DNA of 5,953 bases from Bryobacteraceae bacterium (GTDB taxonomy: Bacteria > Acidobacteriota > Terriglobia > Bryobacterales > Bryobacteraceae): contig JANXXV010001048.1 of the NCBI GenBank assembly GCA_025350445.1, positions 1 through 5,953 on the forward strand, written 5' to 3'. The position numbers and the translations under genes are program-made. Shown here one piece after another: positions 1 through 5,902 of this stretch (the first letter of the stretch is position 1; each line of letters begins with the position of its first letter). The notes under the pieces were generated by a model that worked only from the letters and a program-made list of their open reading frames with translations, was not told the origin of the DNA and did not search any database.

Positions 1-2009
1 AAACCCGCCTCCACCTCAATAAGTCCGTGGCTCAACAAACGCCGGACGCGCGCCGGCTGGCGGACGCCTTTCAGGATGACGCGGCTTCCTTCCTCGACTT
101 TGAGGTTCTGGACGGTGGGCGCCGATTCGGTGGCGAGCACATTCGTCTGCACCTGCTCATGAAATTCGCGCTTGGTCTTGGCGACTTTCCGCAACGCCTG
201 GTCCGCGCCCTTACGTTGCGCGGAAGTTTGTTCGATGTTCTCGATAGTCTCGCGAGCGTCGGCGTCAAACTTCGCGACCAGTTCCTCGAACTTCCGTTCC
301 AGTTCGCGCAGCTTGGTGGATTCGCGCTTCTCCCACTCGCGCGCGAGCGACTGTTCGCGGGCAGTTGCAGCTTCGATCTTCTGGCGCAACTCGATCTGCA
401 ACGCAGCGGACTCTTCAATGCCCTGATGCAGCTCATTCAGGAATCGCGCAATGTCGCGCTCGGTATTGCTCATCGCCGCCCGGGCGCGATCGATAAGAGA
501 GCTTGGGAGTCCCAGCCGGGTGGCAATGTCAAGCCCCGCCGATTTTCCAGGCGCGCCAAGGCGAAGCACGTAAGTCGGCTCAAGCGTTGCCTCGTCGAAT
601 CCCATTGAGCCGTTCAACACAGATGCGGTATTGGCGCCGTATACCTTCAGTGCCAGCAGGTGCGTGGACGCAAGCGTAACGGCATTGATCGTCTTGAAGT
701 GATCCAGAATGGCAACGCCCAACGCCCCGCCTTCTTCGGGATCGGTGGCGCGCCCCAATTCATCCAGCAGGATCAAGGAATCCGGCGTGGCATCCAGCAC
801 CATCTCCCGGATGCACGTGATGTGCGCGGAGAACGTGCTGAGGCTCTGCTCAATGGACTGGTTGTCGCCGATGTCGGCCAGAATCTGGTCGAAGATGGGG
901 AACTCGGCTTCGGTGGCGGGCACCGGCAGCGCGGACTGCGCCATCAGCGCCAGCAGTCCCACCGTCTTCATGCTTACCGTCTTGCCGCCGGTGTTGGGTC
1001 CGCTGATCAGCAGTGTGCGCGTTTGCCCGTCCAGCGTTAACGACACCGGCACGATGGGTTTCCTCTGCTTGCGCAAGACGTCCTGCAACAAGGGATGCCG
1101 TGCATCGCGCAGATGGATGCGGCCGGTGAACTTCGGAATCACGCAATCGAACTCGCCGGCGAAAGCCGCTTTTGCGAACAGAAGATCCATCCCGCTCATC
1201 ACCCGCATGGCTTCGCGGATCTCGGGAGCCTGGGCTCGCAGCTTCTCTGTCAACTCGCGCAGAATGCGGTGTACTTCGCGCATCTCCTCTTCGGTCAGCC
1301 GGACCAGTTCGTTGTTCAGGTCGATGGTTTCCAGCGGCTCCACAAATAGAGTCTGCCCGCTGCCGCTGGCTCCGTGAATCACGCCGTTCACCTTCCGCCG
1401 CTGGCCTGCGATCACGGGGACGACGAAACGGTCGTTGCGAATGGCGACGTACTCTTCCTGAAGAACGCCCTCTTCCCGATGGGCGCGCAGGAAGCGTTCG
1501 AGCGATTCGTGAATTTGCCGCTGCTGCTTTTCCTTGTCGCGGCGCAGCCGGTTGAGCGCCACGCTGGCGTGGTCCGCTACCGATCCGTTCGGCAGCACCT
1601 TCCCCGCGACGTCGCGCAACAGCGGGCGGAAATCGGCCAGACCGCCGGCTCGTTCCGCCAACTTCGGGAAGCGCTTCGCCTCGCCCAGCAGCAAGCTGCG
1701 AACTTCGGTTGTGCGATCTAGAAACGTGGTGACGTCCGCGATCTCCTTGCCGTCCAGACCCGCGCCTTCTATGCGCAATTTCTGAACCGCGGCGGTCGTG
1801 TCCACCAGTCCGGTGAGTGGCGGCTTGGACGCCAAACGCAGAAACTCCACCGCTTCGGCCACCTCCGCCAAGGCACTTTCGAGGATCGCCTTATCGGTGA
1901 TGGGTTCAACGCGTTCCAACTCTATACGCCCGAGCGGACCGGACACAAAGCGTCCCACCAGACGCTTCAGTTCTTCGAATTCAAGCAGGTTGGCGCTCGT
2001 GTGTTTCAT
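1..2009 (-). CDS. mutS2: Endonuclease/recombination-control ATPase MutS2, 3' end truncated by window edge
   Basis: Reading the minus strand from ATG at 2009 gives 669 uninterrupted codons with no stop before the left edge. The MutS-type ATPase is clear: Walker A GPNTGGKT at residues 337-344, the signature-like SLSTF at 389-393, and Walker B LLLDELGRATDP-type segment with D416-E417 (seen here as LILLDELGRATDP). After residue 513 comes a long Glu/Lys/Arg-rich stretch typical of the MutS2 coiled-coil clamp. From about 640 a KOW-like beta segment (VILKGV...) begins. The MutS mismatch-recognition domain is absent, which separates MutS2 from MutS. Family members are usually about 780-790 residues, so roughly 110 residues including the Smr nuclease domain lie off the edge. 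Family roles are suppression of recombination and, in Bacillus, splitting of collided ribosomes; which applies here is unknown. It lies 3 bases downstream of the NUDIX gene, so co-transcription is likely. The identification is firm; the state of the Smr domain cannot be seen. Confidence 0.95.
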   Translation of the reverse strand, partial: MKHTSANLLEFEELKRLVGRFVSGPLGRIELERVEPITDKAILESALAEVAEAVEFLRLASKPPLTGLVDTTAAVQKLRIEGAGLDGKEIADVTTFLDRTTEVRSLLLGEAKRFPKLAERAGGLADFRPLLRDVAGKVLPNGSVADHASVALNRLRRDKEKQQRQIHESLERFLRAHREEGVLQEEYVAIRNDRFVVPVIAGQRRKVNGVIHGASGSGQTLFVEPLETIDLNNELVRLTEEEMREVHRILRELTEKLRAQAPEIREAMRVMSGMDLLFAKAAFAGEFDCVIPKFTGRIHLRDARHPLLQDVLRKQRKPIVPVSLTLDGQTRTLLISGPNTGGKTVSMKTVGLLALMAQSALPVPATEAEFPIFDQILADIGDNQSIEQSLSTFSAHITCIREMVLDATPDSLILLDELGRATDPEEGGALGVAILDHFKTINAVTLASTHLLALKVYGANTASVLNGSMGFDEATLEPTYVLRLGAPGKSAGLDIATRLGLPSSLIDRARAAMSNTERDIARFLNELHQGIEESAALQIELRQKIEAATAREQSLAREWEKRESTKLRELERKFEELVAKFDADARETIENIEQTSAQRKGADQALRKVAKTKREFHEQVQTNVLATESAPTVQNLKVEEGSRVILKGVRQPARVRRLLSHGLIEVEAG

Positions 2010-2012
2010 CAC

Positions 2013-2450
2013 CTACACATCCCGCTTGTCAAAAGCTTTTTCAATCACCGGCAATGTTCCTTCCGTTAGCTTGATGCCCGGCAGTTCTTTCCGCGGCACC
2101 CATTCGGCTCGGCTCACATCGTCGCCGGCCACAAGCTCTCCCCCGGTCACCAGGCAGAGATAATCGATGAGCACATAGTGATACTCGGCCTTGCCTTCCG
2201 CATCCCTCATGATGCGTTCAAACACCTCGGCGATCCGTAAAGGTTGGATCAGCAGCCCGGTCTCTTCCAGGATCTCGCGTTTCACACCTTCATGCAGGGT
2301 CTCTCCGGTTTCCAGCATGCCGCCCGGTAACGACCAGTAGCCCTTCAGCGGTTCCCGGCCGCGCTCCACCAGAAGTATCCGATCGCCATCCAGAACGATC
2401 GCGCCGACGCCTAAGATGGGGCAGTCCGGATATTGGCGGCTACCAGACAT
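2013..2450 (-). CDS. NUDIX hydrolase (ADP-ribose pyrophosphatase/MutT-like)
   Basis: A small single-domain protein of 145 residues from ATG at 2450 (148 from an alternative GTG at 2459). It carries a perfect Nudix box, GX5EX7REUXEEXGU, as GGMLETGETLHEGV then KREILEETGLL, at about residues 44-66. This motif binds divalent metal for hydrolysis of nucleoside diphosphate-X substrates. The lead-in GVGAIVLDGDRILLVERG and WSLPGG are the usual first strands of the fold. The sequence resembles ADP-ribose or NADH pyrophosphatase-type NUDIX proteins more than strict 8-oxo-dGTP MutT, but substrate cannot be assigned. No strong Shine-Dalgarno precedes either start. I prefer ATG because the GTG lies inside the degenerate edge of a 27-bp tandem repeat. 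The stop TAG is followed by GTG ATG, the latter being the mutS2 start, so the two genes probably share a transcript. It likely acts in the cytoplasm as a housecleaning enzyme. Confidence 0.93.
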   Translation of the reverse strand: MSGSRQYPDCPILGVGAIVLDGDRILLVERGREPLKGYWSLPGGMLETGETLHEGVKREILEETGLLIQPLRIAEVFERIMRDAEGKAEYHYVLIDYLCLVTGGELVAGDDVSRAEWVPRKELPGIKLTEGTLPVIEKAFDKRDV

Positions 2451-2453
2451 CCA

Positions 2454-2562
2454 TTTCACTCAACACACAGGACGCTACAAGTTCACTCAGCAGACTGGAT
2501 GCTACAAGTTCACCAACCAGACTGGATGCTACAAGCTCATTCAGCACGCAGGATGCTGCAAG
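2454..2562. repeat. 27-bp tandem repeat, three full copies plus degenerate ends
   Basis: Three consecutive 27-base units occupy 2472-2498, 2499-2525 and 2526-2552. Each begins AYGCTACAAG and ends in GG. Unit 2 matches unit 1 at 23 of 27 bases and unit 3 matches unit 1 at 21 of 27. A fourth partial copy starts at 2553 (ATGCTGCAAG). To the left, 2454-2471 (TTCACTCAACACACAGG) matches the second half of a unit and reaches the NUDIX start region. Because 27 is a multiple of three, frames stay open across it on both strands. I see no start signal or domain supporting a real protein. Confidence 0.85.
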
Positions 2563-2629
2563 GTTTGGGTGGGGCGGGCACCCTCGCCGGAGCGGAGGCC
2601 CCTGCCTCCGCTCTCGCAAGTTGCAAACC
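2562..2629. repeat. GC-rich two-hairpin intergenic element, copy A
   Basis: The element starts with GGTTTG (2562-2567) and ends with its complement CAAACC (2624-2629). Inside are two consecutive hairpins. The first is GGCGGG / CTCGCC (2573-2578 with 2583-2588, one G-U pair, loop CACC). The second is a perfect 10-bp stem, GAGCGGAGGC / GCCTCCGCTC (2590-2599 with 2604-2613, loop CCCT). A related element with the same GGTGGGGC lead-in lies at 5614-5661. No T-run follows on either strand, so a classical intrinsic terminator is not supported, although the hairpin could still protect the 3' end of the SMP-30 transcript that ends just beside it. Confidence 0.7.
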
Positions 2630-2656
2630 AAGTCAACGGGGCTACCCACCCGGCGC

Positions 2657-3526
2657 CTAATGCTGCACAGCTCCCTTCACGTCAAGCCGGATACGAAGCA
2701 CCGACGTGCGCGCCGTAACAAACAGCGTCTGGAAATCCGCATCGCCAAATGCGCAGTTCGAAGGAGTTTCAGCCAGGGCCAGCGAGCCCAGCGGTTTCCC
2801 CTCAGCGGAATAGATTGCCAAGCCTTTAGCCATCACGTAGATGTTTCCTTTCTCGTCCACTTTGATGCCATCTGGAACGCCGTCGATGTTCGATATCAGC
2901 ACCCGTTCGTTTGAGATCGCTCCGGTCTTGTCCACATCGTAGGCACGGATGTTTCTGTCGTCGGAATTCGAGATGTATAGTAGCTTGCCGTTCGGCGACA
3001 GCGCGATGCCATTGGGACGGCCGGCGGGTTTCGCCAGCAGACTCAATTCGCCCTTCGGACTGATGAGATAGACACCATAAAAATCGAGCTGGCGGTGGTC
3101 CAACTGATCGCCGAAGGCGGGGTCGGTAAAATACACGTGGCCGTTCTTGCTGACGATGATATCGTTTGGAGCGTTCAGGCGCTTGCCCTCCCACTTCTCG
3201 GCCAACACCTCTACCTTCCCCTTCTTATCCGTGCGGATCACACGCCCGGTGCGGCTTTCGCAACTGTAAAGCCGCCCTTTATCGTCGAAGGCGTTCCCGT
3301 TCGTCCCGTTGGTGTTCTCACGGTACACGGTGACGCCCTCGCCGGGGGTAAACTTCATGATGCGATTGCTGGGGATGTCGCTGAACAGCAGATAACCTTC
3401 GCGGGACCAGACCGGGCCTTCGGTGAACTTCATCGCCGTGGCCACTTTTTCCACCGAGACATTCGTGAGGTCCTGTCCGAAAGCGGCGCAGCACGCGAGA
3501 TAAGCGGCAATGAGTGGACGAAGCAT
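2657..3526 (-). CDS. Exported SMP-30/gluconolactonase/LRE-like beta-propeller protein
   Basis: This 289-residue protein starts at ATG 3526. The frame stays open upstream to a TTG at 3598, but those 24 residues overlap the BON gene and lack signal-peptide character, whereas the ATG opens directly with a signal peptide (LRPLIAAYLACCAAFG, cleavage likely near residues 16-18). The remainder is a six-bladed SMP-30-type propeller of usual family length. The four expected divalent-metal ligands are present: E36 in EGPVW, N121 in NAPND, N172 in RPNG, and D219 in GVPDG. Family members hydrolyse sugar lactones such as gluconolactone, or other esters and lactones; the substrate here is not predictable. 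The signal peptide places it in the periplasm. The BON gene ends 28 bases upstream on the same strand, so they may be co-transcribed, although a TACAAT hexamer lies in that gap. It is followed downstream by hairpin element A. Confidence 0.92.
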   Translation of the reverse strand: MLRPLIAAYLACCAAFGQDLTNVSVEKVATAMKFTEGPVWSREGYLLFSDIPSNRIMKFTPGEGVTVYRENTNGTNGNAFDDKGRLYSCESRTGRVIRTDKKGKVEVLAEKWEGKRLNAPNDIIVSKNGHVYFTDPAFGDQLDHRQLDFYGVYLISPKGELSLLAKPAGRPNGIALSPNGKLLYISNSDDRNIRAYDVDKTGAISNERVLISNIDGVPDGIKVDEKGNIYVMAKGLAIYSAEGKPLGSLALAETPSNCAFGDADFQTLFVTARTSVLRIRLDVKGAVQH

Positions 3527-3535
3527 CACCGCTCT

Positions 3536-3541
3536 ATTGTA
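3536..3541 (-). promoter_or_regulatory. Possible -10 element for the SMP-30-like gene
   Basis: On the minus strand TACAAT (5 of 6 to TATAAT) sits in the 28-base gap between the BON stop and the SMP-30 ATG, with 9 bases between it and the ATG. No convincing -35 is visible 16-18 bases upstream, and no good Shine-Dalgarno precedes the ATG. Transcription from it would start within a few bases of the start codon, giving a nearly leaderless mRNA. This is inference from a short match. Confidence 0.35.
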
Positions 3542-3554
3542 GCGGGCCGGGAAG

Positions 3555-4082
3555 TTACTTTGACGCGCCTTCGACCACCAGATTATTGGTGACGCCAAAC
3601 ACTCCGCTTACTCCGTTCGCCTTGATATTCGCCAGGTTCTTGTCGCCTTCATTACCGACCACGCCTTCCAAAGTCACGTTGCCATTCTTCACAATGATAT
3701 GGATGGGCGGGACGGCTTGCATGGAATACCGCTGCAGGGATGCCTGCCCGTAGATGGCACGGTAGACGGCGATGCGGATCCGGTCGTCATTTGGGGAAAG
3801 TGGCAGCACCTCGATCTGATTGTCTACACTGTCTACGCCTTCAATGTTCTTTACCACGCGTCCGGCATCTGACTTTAGCGTGGGTTTTGCCACCTGGCCG
3901 AGCAGCGTAACCTTGGACCCTTCCACCTTGTATGACAGGTTGTCGAATACGTTGTAGTACGGCAGCATCACCAGTTCATGGCGGATTTCTTTCACCAGCT
4001 TTTTGTAGGCAACCGAACCGGGATCGGCAGCCATCAGAAGTGCCGTTCCAACCGAGAAAACCAAACTCAAGAGTCGCTTCAT
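3555..4082 (-). CDS. Secreted protein with two BON domains
   Basis: This 175-residue protein starts at ATG 4082, chosen over an in-frame upstream start at 4166 because it begins with a signal peptide (MKRLLSLVFSVGTALLMA, cleavage near residue 18-19) and has a strong GAGGAGG ribosome site at 6 bases. The mature part contains two BON repeats, about residues 27-93 and 99-171. Each shows the BON pattern of helix, strand, helix, strand: V-x-G-x-V-T-L-x-G (VEGSKVTLLGQV, then KNGNVTLEGVV) followed by a helix and a final strand after a G-V-x-x-V-x-N-like turn (IEGVDSVDNQIEV; VSGVFGVTNNLVV). BON domains bind phospholipid or peptidoglycan-adjacent surfaces and occur in OsmY and in outer-membrane proteins such as secretins. 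The location is probably periplasmic. Its job here, stress response or envelope maintenance, is inferred only. It is divergent to the sulfatase and upstream of the SMP-30-like gene. Confidence 0.88.
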   Translation of the reverse strand: MKRLLSLVFSVGTALLMAADPGSVAYKKLVKEIRHELVMLPYYNVFDNLSYKVEGSKVTLLGQVAKPTLKSDAGRVVKNIEGVDSVDNQIEVLPLSPNDDRIRIAVYRAIYGQASLQRYSMQAVPPIHIIVKNGNVTLEGVVGNEGDKNLANIKANGVSGVFGVTNNLVVEGASK

Positions 4083-4088
4083 TGTCTT

Positions 4089-4095
4089 CCTCCTC
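4089..4095 (-). promoter_or_regulatory. Ribosome binding site fixing the BON gene start
   Basis: The minus strand reads GAGGAGGAAGACAATG. The GAGGAGG core is a strong Shine-Dalgarno sequence 6 bases from the ATG at 4082, which settles the start choice. It is the only clear Shine-Dalgarno in the window; the other starts have weak or no matches. Confidence 0.8.
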
Positions 4096-4145
4096 GTCGA
4101 TAGGACGCAATTCAGCGCGAACTGTTGCGTATCCCGTTCAACGAC

Positions 4146-4151
4146 TATAAT
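4146..4151 (+). promoter_or_regulatory. Candidate -10 box of the sulfatase gene (consensus TATAAT)
   Basis: A perfect TATAAT lies in the 78-base divergent intergenic region between the BON and sulfatase genes, with 9 bases before the ATG at 4161. The best upstream matches to a -35 (TGTTGC or CTGTTG at 4122-4128, 17-18 base spacing) are weak. A start site 6-8 bases downstream would leave a leader of only one to three bases. No Shine-Dalgarno precedes the ATG, which fits a leaderless message. Confidence 0.5.
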
Positions 4152-4160
4152 CGAGACCTG

Positions 4161-5540
4161 ATGCAAAATCTACCCCGGCGGGGATTTCTCAAAGATATGG
4201 CGGCGGGCGCGGCTTCCGCCGGCCTGCTTGCGGGAGCGGCCAGGCGTCCCAATATTCTCTACATCCATTCGCACGACACGGGCAGGTATGTGCAGCCTTA
4301 CGGCCATCCTGTTCCGGCGCCCAATCTGCAAAAGCTGGCCGAAGGCGGAGTGTTGTTTCGCAGAGCCTTTAATGCCGCGCCTACCTGCTCCCCCAGCCGG
4401 GCCAGCCTGTTGACGGGACTCTGCCCGCACAACAACGGAATGTTCGGTCTGGCGCACCGGGGTTTTTCGCTCAACGACTATAGCCGGCACATTCTGCACA
4501 CTTTGCGGACAGTGGAGTACCGGTCGGCGCTGGTAGGCATTCAACACATCGCAAGAGACCCCGCGGTGATTGGATACGACCAAGTGGTGAAGACGGCTAG
4601 CACGCGCGCCGAACACGTCGCTCCGGCGGCGGTGCAGTTTCTGAAGAACACCCCGAAACAGCCGTTCTTTCTGGATGTGGGCTTCTTTGAAACGCACCGC
4701 GAATTTCATCCAGCGGGCCCAAGCGAAGACGCGCGGTACTGTCAGCCGCCGGCGCCGATTCCGGACACGCCGGGTACCAGAAGAGACATTGCGGAGTTCA
4801 AGGCCAGCGCGCGGGTGCTGGACGCCGCCATCGGGGATGTGCTGACGGCGCTCGAATCCAGCGGCCTGGCCTACAACACGCTAGTGGTGTGTACGACGGA
4901 TCACGGAATTGCATTTCCCGCGATGAAATGTAATCTTCAAGACCACGGCATGGGCGTGATGTTGATGATGCGCGGGCCGGGCGGTTTCACGGGGGGCAAG
5001 GTGTGCGATGCCATGGTTTCGCAGCTCGACCTGTTTCCCACGCTGTGCGAAATAGTGGATGCCAAGCCCCCTGGCTGGTTGCAGGGACGCTCATTTCTAC
5101 CGGTACTCCGTGGCGAGAAATCGGAAATTAACGAGGAAATCTTCGGTGAGGTTACGTATCATGCGGCATATGAGCCCAAGCGCGCCGCGCGGACGCAGCG
5201 CTGGAAATATATTCGTCATTTCGGTGACCGCCATCAACCAGTCCTGCCCAATTGCGACGATGGGTTAAGCAAAGATCTCTGGCTGGAAATGGGCTGGAGA
5301 ACGCAGCAAGTGGCCACGGAACAGCTCTACGACCTGGGGTTCGATCCCAACGAAACCCGAAACCTGATCGCCGACAACTCGGCGGCCGGGGCGGCAAAGG
5401 AAATGCGCGGAAGGCTTGACGGATGGATGCGGCGCACGAACGATCCGATTCTGAACGGACCGATCAAGGCGCCGGCCGGCGCCAAGGCAAACGACCCGAA
5501 CGGAACGTCTCCGAAGGAAACGCCGGTGGATGCCGCATAA
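4161..5540 (+). CDS. Tat-exported type I sulfatase, heparan N-sulfatase-like (S1 family)
   Basis: This 459-residue protein starts at ATG 4161. An in-frame TTG at 4125 is rejected because it lies upstream of a TATAAT and adds 12 residues before the signal. The N-terminus is a twin-arginine signal (PRRGFLKDM, R6-R7, then a small hydrophobic stretch to about 27), implying folded export. The active site is CSPSR at 76-80 within PTCSPSRASLLTG, matching the CxPxR rule; Cys76 would be converted to formylglycine by a maturase encoded elsewhere. Other conserved points are H179 in FFETHRE and the metal site D247-H248 in TTDHG, followed by K256. FPAMKCNLQ after DHG resembles the sulfamidase branch rather than arylsulfatases. 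The usual N-terminal Asp-Asp metal pair appears as H38-D39 (SHDTGRY). The likely substrate is a sulfated glycan or sulfamidated sugar, but this is not determinable here. The C-terminal 25 or so residues are Ala/Gly/Pro/Lys-rich and probably disordered. Confidence 0.93.
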   Translation: MQNLPRRGFLKDMAAGAASAGLLAGAARRPNILYIHSHDTGRYVQPYGHPVPAPNLQKLAEGGVLFRRAFNAAPTCSPSRASLLTGLCPHNNGMFGLAHRGFSLNDYSRHILHTLRTVEYRSALVGIQHIARDPAVIGYDQVVKTASTRAEHVAPAAVQFLKNTPKQPFFLDVGFFETHREFHPAGPSEDARYCQPPAPIPDTPGTRRDIAEFKASARVLDAAIGDVLTALESSGLAYNTLVVCTTDHGIAFPAMKCNLQDHGMGVMLMMRGPGGFTGGKVCDAMVSQLDLFPTLCEIVDAKPPGWLQGRSFLPVLRGEKSEINEEIFGEVTYHAAYEPKRAARTQRWKYIRHFGDRHQPVLPNCDDGLSKDLWLEMGWRTQQVATEQLYDLGFDPNETRNLIADNSAAGAAKEMRGRLDGWMRRTNDPILNGPIKAPAGAKANDPNGTSPKETPVDAA

Positions 5541-5613
5541 GGGGACCACGGGCCCATCGGCGTTAAATTAATGCGCCGCCCCGGCCAATTCTTTACAACA
5601 GGCTACTGGGCAA

Positions 5614-5661
5614 GGTGGGGCAGACACCTTGTCTGCGCGCGACCCCCCGGTCGCGCTCTTG
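5614..5661. repeat. GC-rich two-hairpin intergenic element, copy B
   Basis: It opens with GGTGGGGC (5614-5621), identical to 2568-2575 in copy A. The first hairpin is GCAGAC / GTCTGC (5620-5625 with 5631-5636, loop ACCTT). The second is GCGCGACC / GGTCGCGC (5637-5644 with 5649-5656, loop CCCC). Downstream TCTTGC parallels TCGC after the second stem of copy A. The stem sequences differ from copy A while pairing is kept, so the architecture rather than the primary sequence is conserved. No T-run follows. Confidence 0.7.
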
Positions 5662-5776
5662 CTCCCGTCGTCAACTCTTACGGGGGACAGGACACAAGCA
5701 TCATTCAGTTACTGAGATCTCGCCGTCAGTGTGCGGTACGCGACGAGCCACGGATAGCCTGACGTAACGCCTATGG

Positions 5777-5825
5777 GCCACGCGCCAGGGTATCTCGTTT
5801 GGGGAAAGGGGCCCTGGCGCGGGGC
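5777..5825. repeat. Large inverted repeat (possible structured RNA or weak terminator)
   Basis: CGCGCCAGGG (5781-5790) pairs perfectly with CCCTGGCGCG (5812-5821). After one A/G mismatch, GCC (5777-5779) pairs with GGC (5823-5825). The loop is 21 bases (5791-5811) and purine-rich on its 3' side (GGGGAAAGGGG). The following bases are moderately T-rich (GTCTTGCTTTGTTACTTT) but lack an uninterrupted T-run, so a terminator is possible but not typical. Its place about 80 bases before the Ppx/GppA start would also suit a regulatory or small-RNA role. Confidence 0.5.
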
Positions 5826-5866
5826 GTCTTGCTTTGTTACTTTGACGTACGCACGCCCAAGAAGTC

Positions 5867-5896
5867 TTGTTCCAATATTTTTTCGTTGCGTATCAT
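5867..5896 (+). promoter_or_regulatory. Possible promoter of the Ppx/GppA gene
   Basis: TATCAT (5891-5896, 5 of 6 to TATAAT) lies 6 bases before the ATG at 5903, with TTGTTC (5867-5872) 18 bases upstream as a poor -35. Initiation 7 bases past the hexamer would fall on the start codon itself, and no Shine-Dalgarno is present, again suggesting a leaderless message. The evidence is only a short motif match. Confidence 0.3.
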
Positions 5897-5902
5897 GTCC
5901 TT

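Larger units (their letters stand above)
5541..5902. other. 362-base non-coding region between sulfatase and Ppx/GppA genes
   Basis: The only open frame of note, 63 codons starting at 5571, runs through the two-hairpin element, has no ribosome site and no recognisable domain, so I treat it as chance. What can be seen is hairpin element B (5614-5661), a large inverted repeat (5777-5825) and a weak promoter-like pair before the next gene. Positions 5662-5776 show nothing I can name. No tRNA cloverleaf or clear intrinsic terminator with a T-run is visible after the sulfatase stop. Confidence 0.6.

Noticed and set aside
27..1785. Several plus-strand open frames of 80-220 codons opposite the mutS2 region
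   Set aside because: They are antisense shadows of the minus-strand MutS2 coding sequence, which has uninterrupted Walker A/B motifs. Their translations are Arg/Ser-rich with no recognisable domain.
2454..2562. Tandem repeat as a CRISPR array
   Set aside because: The 27-base units are directly adjacent with no unique spacers, are diverged from each other, and no cas gene is nearby.
2590..2613. Perfect GC hairpin as an intrinsic terminator of the SMP-30-like gene
   Set aside because: No T-run follows on the minus strand (the next bases are CGGCGAGGGTG), so the classical terminator criterion fails.
2416..2718. Repeat-containing frames across the tandem repeat on both strands, e.g. a plus-strand 100-codon frame and a minus-strand 69-codon frame with a 9-residue repeat
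   Set aside because: The 27-base period keeps frames open automatically. Neither has a ribosome site, and both overlap the NUDIX start or run through the GC hairpin.
3554..3565. 12-base sequence GTTACTTTGACG repeated at 5836-5847
   Set aside because: One such 12-mer match is expected by chance in about 6 kb, one copy lies in the BON coding end, and the flanks do not match.
3527..3598. TTG-started N-terminal extension of the SMP-30-like protein
   Set aside because: It overlaps the end of the BON gene and would bury the signal peptide; the ATG at 3526 gives a proper exported N-terminus.
5842..5870. TTGACG at 5842-5847 as a -35 box for the Ppx/GppA gene
   Set aside because: No -10-like hexamer lies 16-18 bases downstream, and TATCAT is more than 40 bases away.
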